64,000 bases of DNA from Syntrophaceticus sp050949745 (GTDB lineage: Bacteria > Bacillota > DSM-12270 > Thermacetogeniales > Thermacetogeniaceae). The position numbers were made by a program, and so were the translations under genes. Numbering within the stretch: the stretch's first letter is position 1; the number at the start of each line of letters is the position of its first letter. Where the stretch lies: contig JBMNGF010000021.1 of assembly GCA_050949745.1 (NCBI GenBank), positions 186,001 to 250,000 of the forward strand, written 5' to 3'. Below the pieces are notes generated by a model. It ran no database searches. It saw nothing but the letters and a program-made list of their open reading frames with translations, and was not told the origin of the DNA. This document shows positions 34,459 to 42,189 of this stretch, piece by piece.

Positions 34459-34475
34459 TATGGACAGGGTTATTT

Positions 34476-34489
34476 CGAACATTTGTTTT
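34476..34489 (+). promoter_or_regulatory. LexA (DinR) SOS box of recA
   Basis: CGAACATTTGTTTT matches the Gram-positive SOS box CGAACRNRYGTTYC at 12 of 14 positions. It lies just downstream of the recA promoter, where bound LexA would block initiation, indicating a DNA-damage response of the Firmicute type. Confidence 0.8.
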
Positions 34490-34504
34490 GAGAGGGTGAG
34501 GAGA

Positions 34505-35545
34505 ATGGATGATAAAATAAAGGCTTTGGATTTAGCGGTATCACATATTGAGAAAGCCTTTGGAAAAGGTTCTATTATGCGTTTGGGGGATACTGCTACA
34601 AATCTTAGCATTGAAGTGATTCCTACCGGGAATTTGCCCCTGGATCTTGCTCTAGGAGTAGGTGGGGTTCCTAGAGGAAGGGTTATCGAAATCTTTGGGC
34701 CGGAGGCCTCCGGTAAAACAACGGTTGCACTACATATTGTGGCTGAGGCACAAAAAAATGGGGGAATGGCGGCATTTATTGATGCCGAACACGCACTTGA
34801 TCCGGTTTATGCCCAGAGTTTAGGAGTAGATGTTGATAATCTTTATGTTTCTCAACCTGATACTGGAGAGCAGGCTTTGGAGATTACAGAAACTCTTGTG
34901 CGAAGCGGGGCGTTGGATGTTGTTGTCATAGATTCTGTAGCCGCCCTGGTGCCGCGAGCTGAACTAGAAGGAGAAATGGGAGATACCCATGTTGGTCTCC
35001 AGGCACGCTTGATGTCTCAGGCTTTGAGAAAATTAACCGGTATAGTCAGTAAATCCAAAACAACAGCAATCTTTATCAATCAGATTAGAGAAAAGGTAGG
35101 CATAATGTTTGGTAACCCTGAGGTTACAACAGGTGGTAGAGCATTGAAGTTTTATTCATCCATCAGGTTGGACATCAGAAAAATTGATTTAATTAAACAG
35201 GGAACCGATGTCTTAGGAAGCCGTACCAGAATTAAAGTTGTTAAAAATAAGGTTGCTCCTCCGTTTAAACAAATTGAGTGTGATCTTATGTACGGAAAGG
35301 GTATCTCTCGGGAGGGTGGCCTGCTGGATATGGGTGTAGATTTGGATGTCATTACTAAATCGGGGTCCTGGTATTCCTATGGTGAGGAACGCATAGGACA
35401 GGGCAGGGAAAATGCCAAGGAATTTCTGAGAGAACACCCAGATATTGCTCAGGAGATAGAAGATAAGGTTAGAAGTTTGTGTGGGCTGAAACCTATAAAC
35501 CTTTCAAAAAACAGCGAACCGGATGATGACCAGGATTCAAAATAA
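34505..35545 (+). CDS. recA: recombinase RecA
   Basis: RecA forms filaments on single-stranded DNA, drives homologous recombination and stimulates LexA self-cleavage. From ATG 34505 it has 346 residues with Walker A GPEASGKT (65-72), the VVIDSVAALVP Walker B region, the loop-2 GVMF-like IMFGNPEVTTGG, and an acidic C-terminus. AGGGTGAGGAG precedes the ATG. An in-frame ATG at 34460 lies before the expected transcription start and is rejected. No intein or intron is present. Confidence 0.98.
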   Translation: MDDKIKALDLAVSHIEKAFGKGSIMRLGDTATNLSIEVIPTGNLPLDLALGVGGVPRGRVIEIFGPEASGKTTVALHIVAEAQKNGGMAAFIDAEHALDPVYAQSLGVDVDNLYVSQPDTGEQALEITETLVRSGALDVVVIDSVAALVPRAELEGEMGDTHVGLQARLMSQALRKLTGIVSKSKTTAIFINQIREKVGIMFGNPEVTTGGRALKFYSSIRLDIRKIDLIKQGTDVLGSRTRIKVVKNKVAPPFKQIECDLMYGKGISREGGLLDMGVDLDVITKSGSWYSYGEERIGQGRENAKEFLREHPDIAQEIEDKVRSLCGLKPINLSKNSEPDDDQDSK

Positions 35546-35580
35546 ACAAGCTTTGCTATCCGTAGTTTTCTGATTATTTC

Positions 35581-35609
35581 TTGACATGTTTCGGAAAGGA
35601 TAATAGAAT
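35581..35609 (+). promoter_or_regulatory. Sigma-A promoter of the rny leader
   Basis: TTGACA (35581-35586), 17 bp, TAGAAT (35604-35609). The perfect -35 and five-of-six -10 make this one of the clearest promoters in the window. It is about 190 bases upstream of rny. Confidence 0.75.
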
Positions 35610-35615
35610 TTATTA

Positions 35616-35750
35616 AGTAGGAATAACGAATAGAACTTCTTCCACAAGTTTTTATATAAAAGTTATCGGTAGTTTAATAGATTACGGTAAAATTGAAGAT
35701 TCGCTGTGGGGAAGTTTCTATATAGAACCGAGTTTCTACTCGGTTTTATT
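35616..35750 (+). ncRNA. Candidate structured leader RNA or small RNA upstream of rny
   Basis: The 253-bp gap between recA and rny contains no gene but holds a promoter (35581-35609), a predicted folded region and a terminator (35726-35750). TAGAACTTCTTCCACA (35631-35646) can pair with TGTGGGGAAGTTTCTA (35705-35720) in about 14 base pairs with small bulges, enclosing roughly 58 nt. Inside, GTAGTTTAATAGATTAC folds into a 7-bp hairpin. The TTCTA that closes the stem can instead pair with TAGAA at 35723-35727, next to the terminator stem, hinting at alternative folds. No known riboswitch consensus is recognised. Confidence 0.45.
35726..35750 (+). terminator. Intrinsic terminator between recA and rny
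   Basis: AACCGAG and CTCGGTT form a 7-bp stem with a 6-nt loop, followed by TTATTTA. It lies between the rny-leader promoter and the rny start, so it either ends a small RNA or attenuates rny. Confidence 0.75.
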
Positions 35751-35798
35751 TATGCAAGAATGAATAATTTGTAAGAATGAATGAAACGAAGGAGGGAG

Positions 35799-37358
35799 GT
35801 GGAAAACATTAATAACCTGGAGCCGGCAATTTACGGCTTTTTAACAATAATTGCTCTCTTGTTGGGTTTATTACTCGGTTATATTCTCCGTAAGTATCTA
35901 GCAGAAGCTAGGATCGCTTCAGCAGAAGAAGCTGCTAAACGCATACTAGAAGAGTCCGAAAAGGAAGCGGAAGCCAGGAAAAGAGAAGTAATTCTCGAAG
36001 CTAAAGAAGAGATTCATCTCATGCGTAATGAGGCGGAACGTGAAAACAGAGAAAGGCGCAATGAGGTCCAACGCCTGGAGAGGCGCTATTTACAAAAAGA
36101 AGAAACACTTGAGCGGAAACTGGAAAGCCTAGAAAAGAAAGAGGAAAACCTGGCAAAAAATGAACAAGAACTAGGAGATAAGCGCAACCATTTAGAGGAA
36201 CTCTTGAAAAAGCAGACAGTGGAATTGGAGCGTATATCCGGATTGTCGACAGAAGAAGCACGAACTCTTATTCTCGAAAATGTTAGGGATGATGTTAAGC
36301 GTGATGCTGCACTGATTATTAGAGAAGAAGAGTCTCGAGCAAAAGAAGAAGCTGATAAAAGGGCACGTGAGATAGTTGCTATGGCCATCCAAAAGGGTGC
36401 CGCTGAAATTGTAGCAGAAACAACTGTTTCAGTTGTCCCTCTTCCCAATGATGAAATGAAAGGAAGGATCATCGGTAGGGAAGGAAGAAATATTAGAACC
36501 TTGGAAACCCTGACAGGGGTTGATTTAATAATCGATGATACTCCAGAAGCTGTTATATTATCCAGTTTCGATCCGATTCGGCGAGAGGTCGCCCGGATTG
36601 CATTGGAGAAGCTTATTGCAGACGGGCGAATCCATCCTGCGCGAATAGAAGAGATGGTGGAAAAAGCCCAAAAAGAAATGGAACAAATAATACGTGAAGA
36701 AGGGGAGCAGACGGCATTTGAAGTCGGTGTACCCAATCTGCATCCTGAATTGATTAAGTACCTAGGAAGATTGAAGTTCCGGACAAGTTATGGCCAAAAT
36801 GTTTTAAGGCACTCTATTGAAGTAGCTTATCTTACAGGTACTATGGCAGCTGAATTAGGTGCTAATGTTGAATTGGCCAAGCGTGCGGGGCTTCTTCATG
36901 ATATTGGAAAATCCATCGATCATGAAGTTGAAGGTCCTCATGTTGATATCGGTGCGGATCTCGCTCGGAAATATCGCGAAAATCCTGAAGTGGTGCATTG
37001 TATTATGGCTCATCATGGCGATGTGGAGCCGGAAACTGTTGAGGCGGTGCTTGTACAGGCAGCTGATGCAATTTCCGCAGCACGACCTGGAGCGCGTAGA
37101 GAAACCCTAGAGGCATATCTAAAGAGACTGGAGAAACTGGAGGCAATTGCAGAATCATTTGAAGGTGTTGATAAATCTTTTGCTATTCAAGCTGGAAGAG
37201 AAGTTAGAATAATGGTAAAGCCTGATGTGGTTGATGACCTGCAAGCCTCTCATTTGAGTAGGGAAATAGGAAAGAAGATTGAGGATGGCTTAGATTACCC
37301 CGGTCAAATTAAGGTGATTGTGATTCGTGAAACTAGGCATGTTGAATACGCAAAATAA
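35799..37358 (+). CDS. rny: ribonuclease Y
   Basis: RNase Y is the membrane-anchored endoribonuclease that initiates mRNA decay in Firmicutes. About 519 residues: N-terminal membrane helix, long coiled coil (about 30-195), KH domain (about 205-275, GRIIGREGRNIRTLE) and an HD domain (about 330-430) with HD in LLHDIGKSID and AHHGD. The start is unclear. ATG 35781 has no ribosome binding site. GTG 35799 is only 3 bases after AAGGAGG. An ATT at 35808 lies 7 bases after GGAGGT. I give GTG as the conventional choice. Confidence 0.93.
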   Translation: MENINNLEPAIYGFLTIIALLLGLLLGYILRKYLAEARIASAEEAAKRILEESEKEAEARKREVILEAKEEIHLMRNEAERENRERRNEVQRLERRYLQKEETLERKLESLEKKEENLAKNEQELGDKRNHLEELLKKQTVELERISGLSTEEARTLILENVRDDVKRDAALIIREEESRAKEEADKRAREIVAMAIQKGAAEIVAETTVSVVPLPNDEMKGRIIGREGRNIRTLETLTGVDLIIDDTPEAVILSSFDPIRREVARIALEKLIADGRIHPARIEEMVEKAQKEMEQIIREEGEQTAFEVGVPNLHPELIKYLGRLKFRTSYGQNVLRHSIEVAYLTGTMAAELGANVELAKRAGLLHDIGKSIDHEVEGPHVDIGADLARKYRENPEVVHCIMAHHGDVEPETVEAVLVQAADAISAARPGARRETLEAYLKRLEKLEAIAESFEGVDKSFAIQAGREVRIMVKPDVVDDLQASHLSREIGKKIEDGLDYPGQIKVIVIRETRHVEYAK

Positions 37359-37369
37359 CAGAGAAAACT

Positions 37370-37402
37370 AAAGACCTGCATATTAAGCAGGTCTTTTTCT
37401 TT
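37370..37402 (+). terminator. Intrinsic terminator after rny
   Basis: AAAGACCTGC and GCAGGTCTTT form a perfect 10-bp stem with a 7-nt loop, followed by a T-rich tract. Confidence 0.93.
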
Positions 37403-37515
37403 AGATACATATAAAAGGAATCTGTTATCAGGAAGGATATTCGCAATTACTGGCGAAGATTTATAGACAGTCTAAATCTGTATCTAACGTGTTAAAGCAG
37501 GGAGAGGGAGATTAA

Positions 37516-38022
37516 GTGTCAGGGACTAGTTATAATAAGAACAGCAGTGTTCCCCATATTGCAAATTTATTAACATCTATTCTAATTCACTATCCTGAAA
37601 TAGCAAAAATTAAGCTTGACCCTAAAAAGCAGGTAGTAAAGATTGCTTTTTATATAAAGAATATATCACAGAAGATAAAGCCAGTGGAAGAACATCTTAA
37701 ACAGTCATTACAGACATATCACTACCTTGCAGATGTAAGGGCAACAGTAGCTTCATTTGAATTTCAACAGCTGGAGTACTTTACAATTATGGAGTTCCAT
37801 CGAGATGTTATATCTTTTTCACAAAAGGAAATCAGCCTGCTCATAGCCCTGCTCAAAGAGGATTTTGATGCCACTCTTGTCATAGATGAAGATGATCTTC
37901 TGCTTATGGATGATCCAACCCTGCATGAGGAACTAGTCAGCTATTTACTGGAAAATGTAAAGGCAAATATCGAATTGGTTGCTCTGCGTGATGAAGGGAG
38001 AGTGGTAGTTTTCAATAATTGA
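37516..38022 (+). CDS. hypothetical protein between rny and ymdB
   Basis: I do not recognise a family. The 168-residue product has no signal peptide or membrane helix. It looks like alternating helices and strands, with a Lys-rich first half (IAKIKLDPKKQVVKIAFYIKN) and an acidic second half (ATLVIDEDDLLLMDDPTLHEELV), ending in a strand-like VVVFNN. GTG 37516 follows GGAGAGGGAG. It is 28 bases upstream of ymdB and after the rny terminator, so it is probably cotranscribed with ymdB. A role in RNA turnover or YmdB function is only guilt by association. Confidence 0.8.
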   Translation: MSGTSYNKNSSVPHIANLLTSILIHYPEIAKIKLDPKKQVVKIAFYIKNISQKIKPVEEHLKQSLQTYHYLADVRATVASFEFQQLEYFTIMEFHRDVISFSQKEISLLIALLKEDFDATLVIDEDDLLLMDDPTLHEELVSYLLENVKANIELVALRDEGRVVVFNN

Positions 38023-38050
38023 CTTTTTTAGGCATGTAGGAGGTATTTTT

Positions 38051-38833
38051 TTGCGGGTACTGTTTATTGGAGATATCGTTGGACGTCCCGGTCGGCGTGC
38101 TATAAAGGAAATGCTTTCCTCTCTAAAAGTGGAGTACAAACCCAATATTATTATCGCTAATGGGGAAAATGCTGCAGGGGGAAAAGGTATTACACGTAAG
38201 ACAGCTGATGAGCTTTTTTGTTCTGGGATTGATATACTGACCATGGGAAATCATGTCTGGGACCAAAAGGAAGTCTATAATTTTATTGATGGCGAGGAAA
38301 GGATGGTACGGCCGGCCAATTATCCTCCGGATACTCCGGGGCGTGGCTATGTAATTGCTAAGGCCGATGATAATACTAAAATAGCTGTCATTAATTTATC
38401 TGGTCGTGTTTTTATGCAGCCACTTGATTGTCCATTCCGACTGCTAGATCACATACTCCCATTAATTAAAAAGGTAACCAATATCATTATTGTCGATTTC
38501 CACGCAGAGGCAACATCGGAAAAGATGGCCCTAGCATGGTATATAGATGGCCGAGCAAGTGCAGTGGTTGGCACCCATACCCATATACAAACTAGCGACG
38601 AAAGGATCCTGCCCTGTGGAACGGGGTATATCACAGACGTAGGTATGACTGGGCCAAGGGACTCTGTATTGGGGGTTAATGTAGAGTCGGTAGTATCGAA
38701 GTTTTTATCATTAAGGCCGGTGCGTTTTCAGGTTGCAGAAGGACCTATACAGTTGAATGCCGTTTTACTGGAGATAGATCGGCACAAGGGGACAACAGAG
38801 GAAATAGAAAGAATCAATATTGGCAAAAATTAG
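38051..38833 (+). CDS. ymdB: YmdB family metallophosphoesterase
   Basis: A 260-residue metallophosphoesterase of the YmdB family (TIGR00282 type), known in B. subtilis as a cyclic-nucleotide phosphodiesterase affecting biofilm/motility choice and functionally linked to RNase Y. The active-site blocks are clear: GDIVGRPGR (about 7-15), IIIANGENAAGGKGIT (about 34-49), TMGNHVWDQKE (about 66-76), VDFHAEATSEKMA and GTHTHIQTSDERIL. TTG 38051 follows AGGAGGTATTTT. Gene order rny-(unknown)-ymdB-spoVS resembles Bacillus apart from the inserted gene. Confidence 0.95.
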   Translation: MRVLFIGDIVGRPGRRAIKEMLSSLKVEYKPNIIIANGENAAGGKGITRKTADELFCSGIDILTMGNHVWDQKEVYNFIDGEERMVRPANYPPDTPGRGYVIAKADDNTKIAVINLSGRVFMQPLDCPFRLLDHILPLIKKVTNIIIVDFHAEATSEKMALAWYIDGRASAVVGTHTHIQTSDERILPCGTGYITDVGMTGPRDSVLGVNVESVVSKFLSLRPVRFQVAEGPIQLNAVLLEIDRHKGTTEEIERINIGKN

Positions 38834-38834
38834 C

Positions 38835-38863
38835 TTGCGATAAATTTCCATAAACGATATAAT
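38835..38863 (+). promoter_or_regulatory. Candidate promoter of spoVS
   Basis: TTGCGA (38835-38840), 17 bp, TATAAT (38858-38863). The perfect -10 at ideal spacing fits sigma-A. In B. subtilis spoVS uses sigma-H, for which I see no good match here. Confidence 0.6.
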
Positions 38864-38914
38864 TAGTATTAACATATTATTACTGGAGGGAAAAAATCAG
38901 GGGAGGTTGGGTAT

Positions 38915-39175
38915 GTGGAAGTATTAAAGGTGTCAGCAAAATCAAGCCCAAATTCTGTAGCTGGAGCTCTTGCGGGGGTCTTGAGGGAGAAGGGCTGTGC
39001 AGAACTACAGGCGATCGGAGCGGGTGCTCTAAACCAAGCTGTTAAGGCTGTAGCGATTGCAAGAGGTTTTGTAGCTCCTAGTGGTATTGACCTAATATGT
39101 ATACCAGCGTTTACTGACATTGTGATCGATGGAGAGGAGAGGACTGCGATTAAACTGATCGTAGAACCTCGTTAA
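38915..39175 (+). CDS. spoVS: stage V sporulation protein S
   Basis: SpoVS is a small Alba-fold-like protein required for normal spore coat assembly and core dehydration in B. subtilis. The 86-residue product matches the very conserved family: EVLKVSAKSSPNSVAGALAG at the start, AVKAVAIARGFVAPSGIDL in the middle, and a strand-rich end. GTG 38915 gives the canonical MEVLKVS start. It stands alone between its own promoter and a strong terminator. Confidence 0.97.
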   Translation: MEVLKVSAKSSPNSVAGALAGVLREKGCAELQAIGAGALNQAVKAVAIARGFVAPSGIDLICIPAFTDIVIDGEERTAIKLIVEPR

Positions 39176-39201
39176 AAATTATATTATCTTAATCTCAATA
39201 G

Positions 39202-39243
39202 CCTGTTTATTTCATAATAATTTGAAATAAGCAGGTTTTTATT
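39202..39243 (+). terminator. Intrinsic terminator after spoVS
   Basis: CCTGTTTATTTCA and TGAAATAAGCAGG form a 13-bp stem with one wobble and an 8-nt loop, followed by TTTTTATT. Confidence 0.93.
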
Positions 39244-39268
39244 ATATGTAAAGGGTGTTGAATAGCTC

Positions 39269-40201
39269 ATGATTATTGACATGCATTGTGATTCAGTATT
39301 GGAGGCATTTCAAGAGAACCGCAAGATGTCGGATAGATCAACAACTGGTCACTTTGACCTTCCTAGGATGCAGGAAGCAGGAGTTAAGATACAGTTTTTT
39401 GCATTATTTCCCGGTATTACAGCATCATTGAGTCCCTTAAAACAGGCGCTCATATTGGGTGATTATTTTTGGGAACAATATGAAGAGAGCCAGGAGATTA
39501 TGCAGTTAATAACTTCTCATCAATCCCTTTTACAACTGCTCGATTCAAAAAAATGTGGTGCGTTGTTAACAGTAGAAGGGGGCGAAGTTTTAGAAGGGGA
39601 TATCCGTATGTTGAAAGTTCTCTACCGGATGGGGGTTCGCAGCCTATGTCTCACCTGGAATAACCGCAACGAAATTGCAGATGGTGTAGCAGAAATGCAG
39701 ACAGGGGGTGGCCTTACACTATTCGGCAGAGAGGTTGTCAAAAAAATGAATAAATTAGGAATGATTGTTGATGTTTCGCATATTGCGGAAAAAGGTTTTT
39801 GGGATGTTCTGGAGTTAAGCGAGGATCCGGTAATAGCATCCCATTCTAATTCTCAAGCGGTTTGGGAGCACCCACGTAACCTGACAGATGAGCAGATTAA
39901 AGGAATTGCCCAAAAAAAGGGGGTTATCGGTCTTAACTTTGTAGCAGATTTTCTTGGCGAACAGGGGAGTGGCTTTGATCAATTGTTGAGACATATTGAT
40001 CATATTTGCGATATTGTGGGAGATGAATATCTGGGTTTTGGTTCAGATTTTGATGGCACAGAAAATCTGTTGGCAGGGATCGATGATGTCACAGTTTATC
40101 CAGAACTTGTTTCATATTTAAAAAAGAGGAATTATAAAGACGCGACAATTAGAAAGATCTGCGGAGAGAATTGCCTTCGAGTTCTCAATGCTGTCTTATA
40201 A
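39269..40201 (+). CDS. membrane dipeptidase (renal dipeptidase family, M19)
   Basis: A 310-residue zinc dipeptidase of the M19/amidohydrolase superfamily, which hydrolyses dipeptides including D-amino-acid-containing ones. Visible metal-site motifs are DMHCDS (about 3-8), TVEGGE (the bridging Glu, about 100-105), DVSHIAEKGF (His about 172) and SHSNS (about 192-196); GSDFDGTE supplies the last Asp. The length is normal for the short bacterial form, with no signal peptide. Start ATG 39269. A role in peptidoglycan or spore-peptide turnover is possible; the substrate cannot be told from sequence. Confidence 0.9.
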   Translation: MIIDMHCDSVLEAFQENRKMSDRSTTGHFDLPRMQEAGVKIQFFALFPGITASLSPLKQALILGDYFWEQYEESQEIMQLITSHQSLLQLLDSKKCGALLTVEGGEVLEGDIRMLKVLYRMGVRSLCLTWNNRNEIADGVAEMQTGGGLTLFGREVVKKMNKLGMIVDVSHIAEKGFWDVLELSEDPVIASHSNSQAVWEHPRNLTDEQIKGIAQKKGVIGLNFVADFLGEQGSGFDQLLRHIDHICDIVGDEYLGFGSDFDGTENLLAGIDDVTVYPELVSYLKKRNYKDATIRKICGENCLRVLNAVL

Positions 40202-40214
40202 AGGAGTTTATTAA

Positions 40215-41066
40215 ATGTATGCTGATCTTCATATCCACAGCACAGCCTCTGACGGAAAGCTAGCAGCTGATCAGCTTGTTGCTCTCGCCTTAAAAAAAAG
40301 GCTTTCTGTCATCAGCCTCACAGATCACGATACAACAGCAGGTATAGATCAAGCCCAGGAAGCTGCCAGAGGAACTGGCCTGGAGGTCATTCCCGGAATA
40401 GAAATAAATACAGACTGGGAGGATACAGGAGTTCATCTTCTTGGTTATTATATAGAATATAATTCCCAATCACTGCAAAATACTCTTCAGGAAATACGAC
40501 AGGCAAGAGAGCAGAGAGCAAAAACCATGATCGCCAAGTTGGCGGGATTGGGTGTAGAGTTAAGCTATGAACAGGTCAAGGGGATTGCCGGTGAAGCAAC
40601 TATATGTAGACCCCATCTCGCTCAGGCTATGATTGAGAGTGGTTATGTGACATCAATTAAATATGCCTTTGAAAGATATTTGTCACGTGGAAAACCCGGC
40701 TATGTTCCCAGAAAAAAACTAGATCCCCTGTCAGCATTAGAGATCATCAAGAGAGCGAAGGGTATTCCTGTGCTAGCACATCCTGGGCTTGCCGAGAGGG
40801 ATGATTTAATCCCCATTCTGATAAACAACGGCTTATTGGGGATTGAGGTTTACTATCCCCTCCACACACCAGATATGGTTGCTAAATATAGTGATTATTG
40901 CCATAGGCATCATCTGGTAAAAACAGGAGGCACAGATTTCCATGGACCAGGTGCAGAATATCCATCTTTAGGAGAGGTGGGCGTTGACAAAAAATCTGTA
41001 GATAACCTAAAATTAATGCGTAATTTTTGGGCTAATGTAACATATAGGAAGGATTCTCGGCCTTAA
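40215..41066 (+). CDS. PHP domain phosphoesterase (RNase AM/TrpH-like)
   Basis: A 283-residue PHP-family metal-dependent phosphoesterase (COG0613). Motifs: DLHIHSTASDG (His6, His8, Asp13), SLTDHDTTAG (about 33-42), the GIEINT acidic site (about 66-71), HPGL near 190, and TGGTDFHGP (about 237-245). Relatives hydrolyse 3',5'-bisphosphonucleosides or trim 5' ends of rRNA. AAAGGAGTTTATTAA precedes the ATG; spacing to the dipeptidase gene is 13 bases, so the two are probably cotranscribed. Confidence 0.9.
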   Translation: MYADLHIHSTASDGKLAADQLVALALKKRLSVISLTDHDTTAGIDQAQEAARGTGLEVIPGIEINTDWEDTGVHLLGYYIEYNSQSLQNTLQEIRQAREQRAKTMIAKLAGLGVELSYEQVKGIAGEATICRPHLAQAMIESGYVTSIKYAFERYLSRGKPGYVPRKKLDPLSALEIIKRAKGIPVLAHPGLAERDDLIPILINNGLLGIEVYYPLHTPDMVAKYSDYCHRHHLVKTGGTDFHGPGAEYPSLGEVGVDKKSVDNLKLMRNFWANVTYRKDSRP

Positions 41067-41112
41067 TAACGAAGATTATAACTTATGTTGTAATAATATC
41101 GGAGGAGTCGAG

Positions 41113-41232
41113 ATGATTAGAAAAAATTTTTGGGTTTTTATAACAGTTATCGCTGTTTTGTTAATTATTATAGCCACCGTATCTGGGGTGTACAAGCTCT
41201 CTGAACAAAAAAAGTGTCGCTCTATCTGCTGA
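41113..41232 (+). CDS. Signal-anchor leader of the LysM-NlpC/P60 gene, zero frame
   Basis: A 39-codon open frame with a strong GGAGGAG (41101-41107) 5 bases before the ATG. It encodes a basic start (MIRKNFW), a long hydrophobic helix (about 7-27) and KLSEQKK, then stops at TGA 41230. It overlaps the downstream LysM-NlpC/P60 frame by 19 bases. Codons CAA AAA AAG contain the slippery heptamer A_AAA_AAG (41208-41214). A -1 slip there enters the downstream frame exactly at 41214. Together the frames would make one secreted cell-wall hydrolase. Confidence 0.7.
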   Translation: MIRKNFWVFITVIAVLLIIIATVSGVYKLSEQKKCRSIC

Positions 41233-42167
41233 GACGACTGACCAGTGAACAGAAAAATAACAATAATGATGAGTCATCAGAATCAGCTGAACCATCAGAT
41301 GAGATAGAAGAATCATCTGTTCCTGAGAAATATATTGTTCAAGAGGGAGATAGCCTCTGGGGGATTGCTCAAGAGTTTCAAATATCTGTTGATGCCATTA
41401 AGGAGCTTAATGGTTTGACCGATGATGGGCTTATGCTGGGACAGGAACTGTTGATACCCTCTCCGGGGGCAGACCAGTCGGTAGAGAGAACTGACGAAGA
41501 TTCAGAAGCCTTATCCTCTAGAGGTGTGGATGATAATGGGATGTATAGTGTACAAGAAGGGGATAGCTTATGGTCTATCGCTGCTCGCTGTGGGACATCT
41601 GTTGCTAAGATAAAAGAACTTAACAATTTAACAGGTGAGCGAATTGTACCAGGAATGGTTCTACAGGTAAAAGGGGCAGCTAGGTCCTCAAATCAGCAGA
41701 GCGATACGACAAATGATACAACACAGGCAGATAGGCCGGCAGCTGTTGAACCAAAAGCAAAACCAAAAGCAGAACCGAAACCAGAACCGATTCCCGAGCC
41801 GGAGCCGAAATCAAGTGTTTTAGATACAGCTAAGCAGTTTGTCGGTTACTCCTATGTTAAAGGAGGAAGCAGCCCAAGCGGGTTTGACTGTTCAGGTTTT
41901 GTCTCTTATGTATATAAGCAGCATGGTATCAGTTTGCCACGGACAGCTAGCGCTCAGTCAGGTGTGGGAACCAAAGTCAGCAGCCCAGCACCTGGTGACC
42001 TGCTCTTTTTTGCGGAAAACGGGCAGGTCATTCATGTAGCGATTTACGCAGGCAATGGCAGTTTTATTCATGCCAGAAATGGAAAATATGGTGTATGTTA
42101 TACATCTCCGGGTGATTCATGTTATAAATGGTATAAAGATCGTTACTGTGGAGCAAACCGTATATAA
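41214..42167 (+). CDS. LysM-LysM-NlpC/P60 peptidoglycan endopeptidase
   Basis: A cell-wall hydrolase cutting stem peptides (D-Glu/DAP type). The 317-residue frame has an acidic Ser/Glu linker (about 15-40), LysM 1 (about 42-85, IVQEGDSLWGIAQEF), LysM 2 (about 110-155, SVQEGDSLWSIAARC), a Pro/Lys/Glu-rich spacer (about 175-200) and an NlpC/P60 domain (about 205-317) with catalytic Cys in FDCSGFVSY and His in IHVAIYAG. The frame lacks a ribosome binding site and signal peptide; both are supplied by the overlapping upstream frame (41113-41232). It is therefore either a programmed -1 frameshift gene or a gene with a frame error. Confidence 0.88.
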   Translation: MSLYLLRRLTSEQKNNNNDESSESAEPSDEIEESSVPEKYIVQEGDSLWGIAQEFQISVDAIKELNGLTDDGLMLGQELLIPSPGADQSVERTDEDSEALSSRGVDDNGMYSVQEGDSLWSIAARCGTSVAKIKELNNLTGERIVPGMVLQVKGAARSSNQQSDTTNDTTQADRPAAVEPKAKPKAEPKPEPIPEPEPKSSVLDTAKQFVGYSYVKGGSSPSGFDCSGFVSYVYKQHGISLPRTASAQSGVGTKVSSPAPGDLLFFAENGQVIHVAIYAGNGSFIHARNGKYGVCYTSPGDSCYKWYKDRYCGANRI

Positions 42168-42189
42168 AAGATAGATGAGGTGTACTTAA

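Noticed and set aside
34460..34504. Longer recA start at ATG 34460
   Set aside because: It overlaps the -10 and precedes the LexA box and the real ribosome binding site; ATG 34505 gives the canonical RecA N-terminus.
36086..36736. A 216-codon minus-strand open frame opposite rny
   Set aside because: It is the antisense of the Glu/Lys/Arg-rich coiled coil of RNase Y, giving a Ser-rich low-complexity product with no ribosome binding site; shadow frame.
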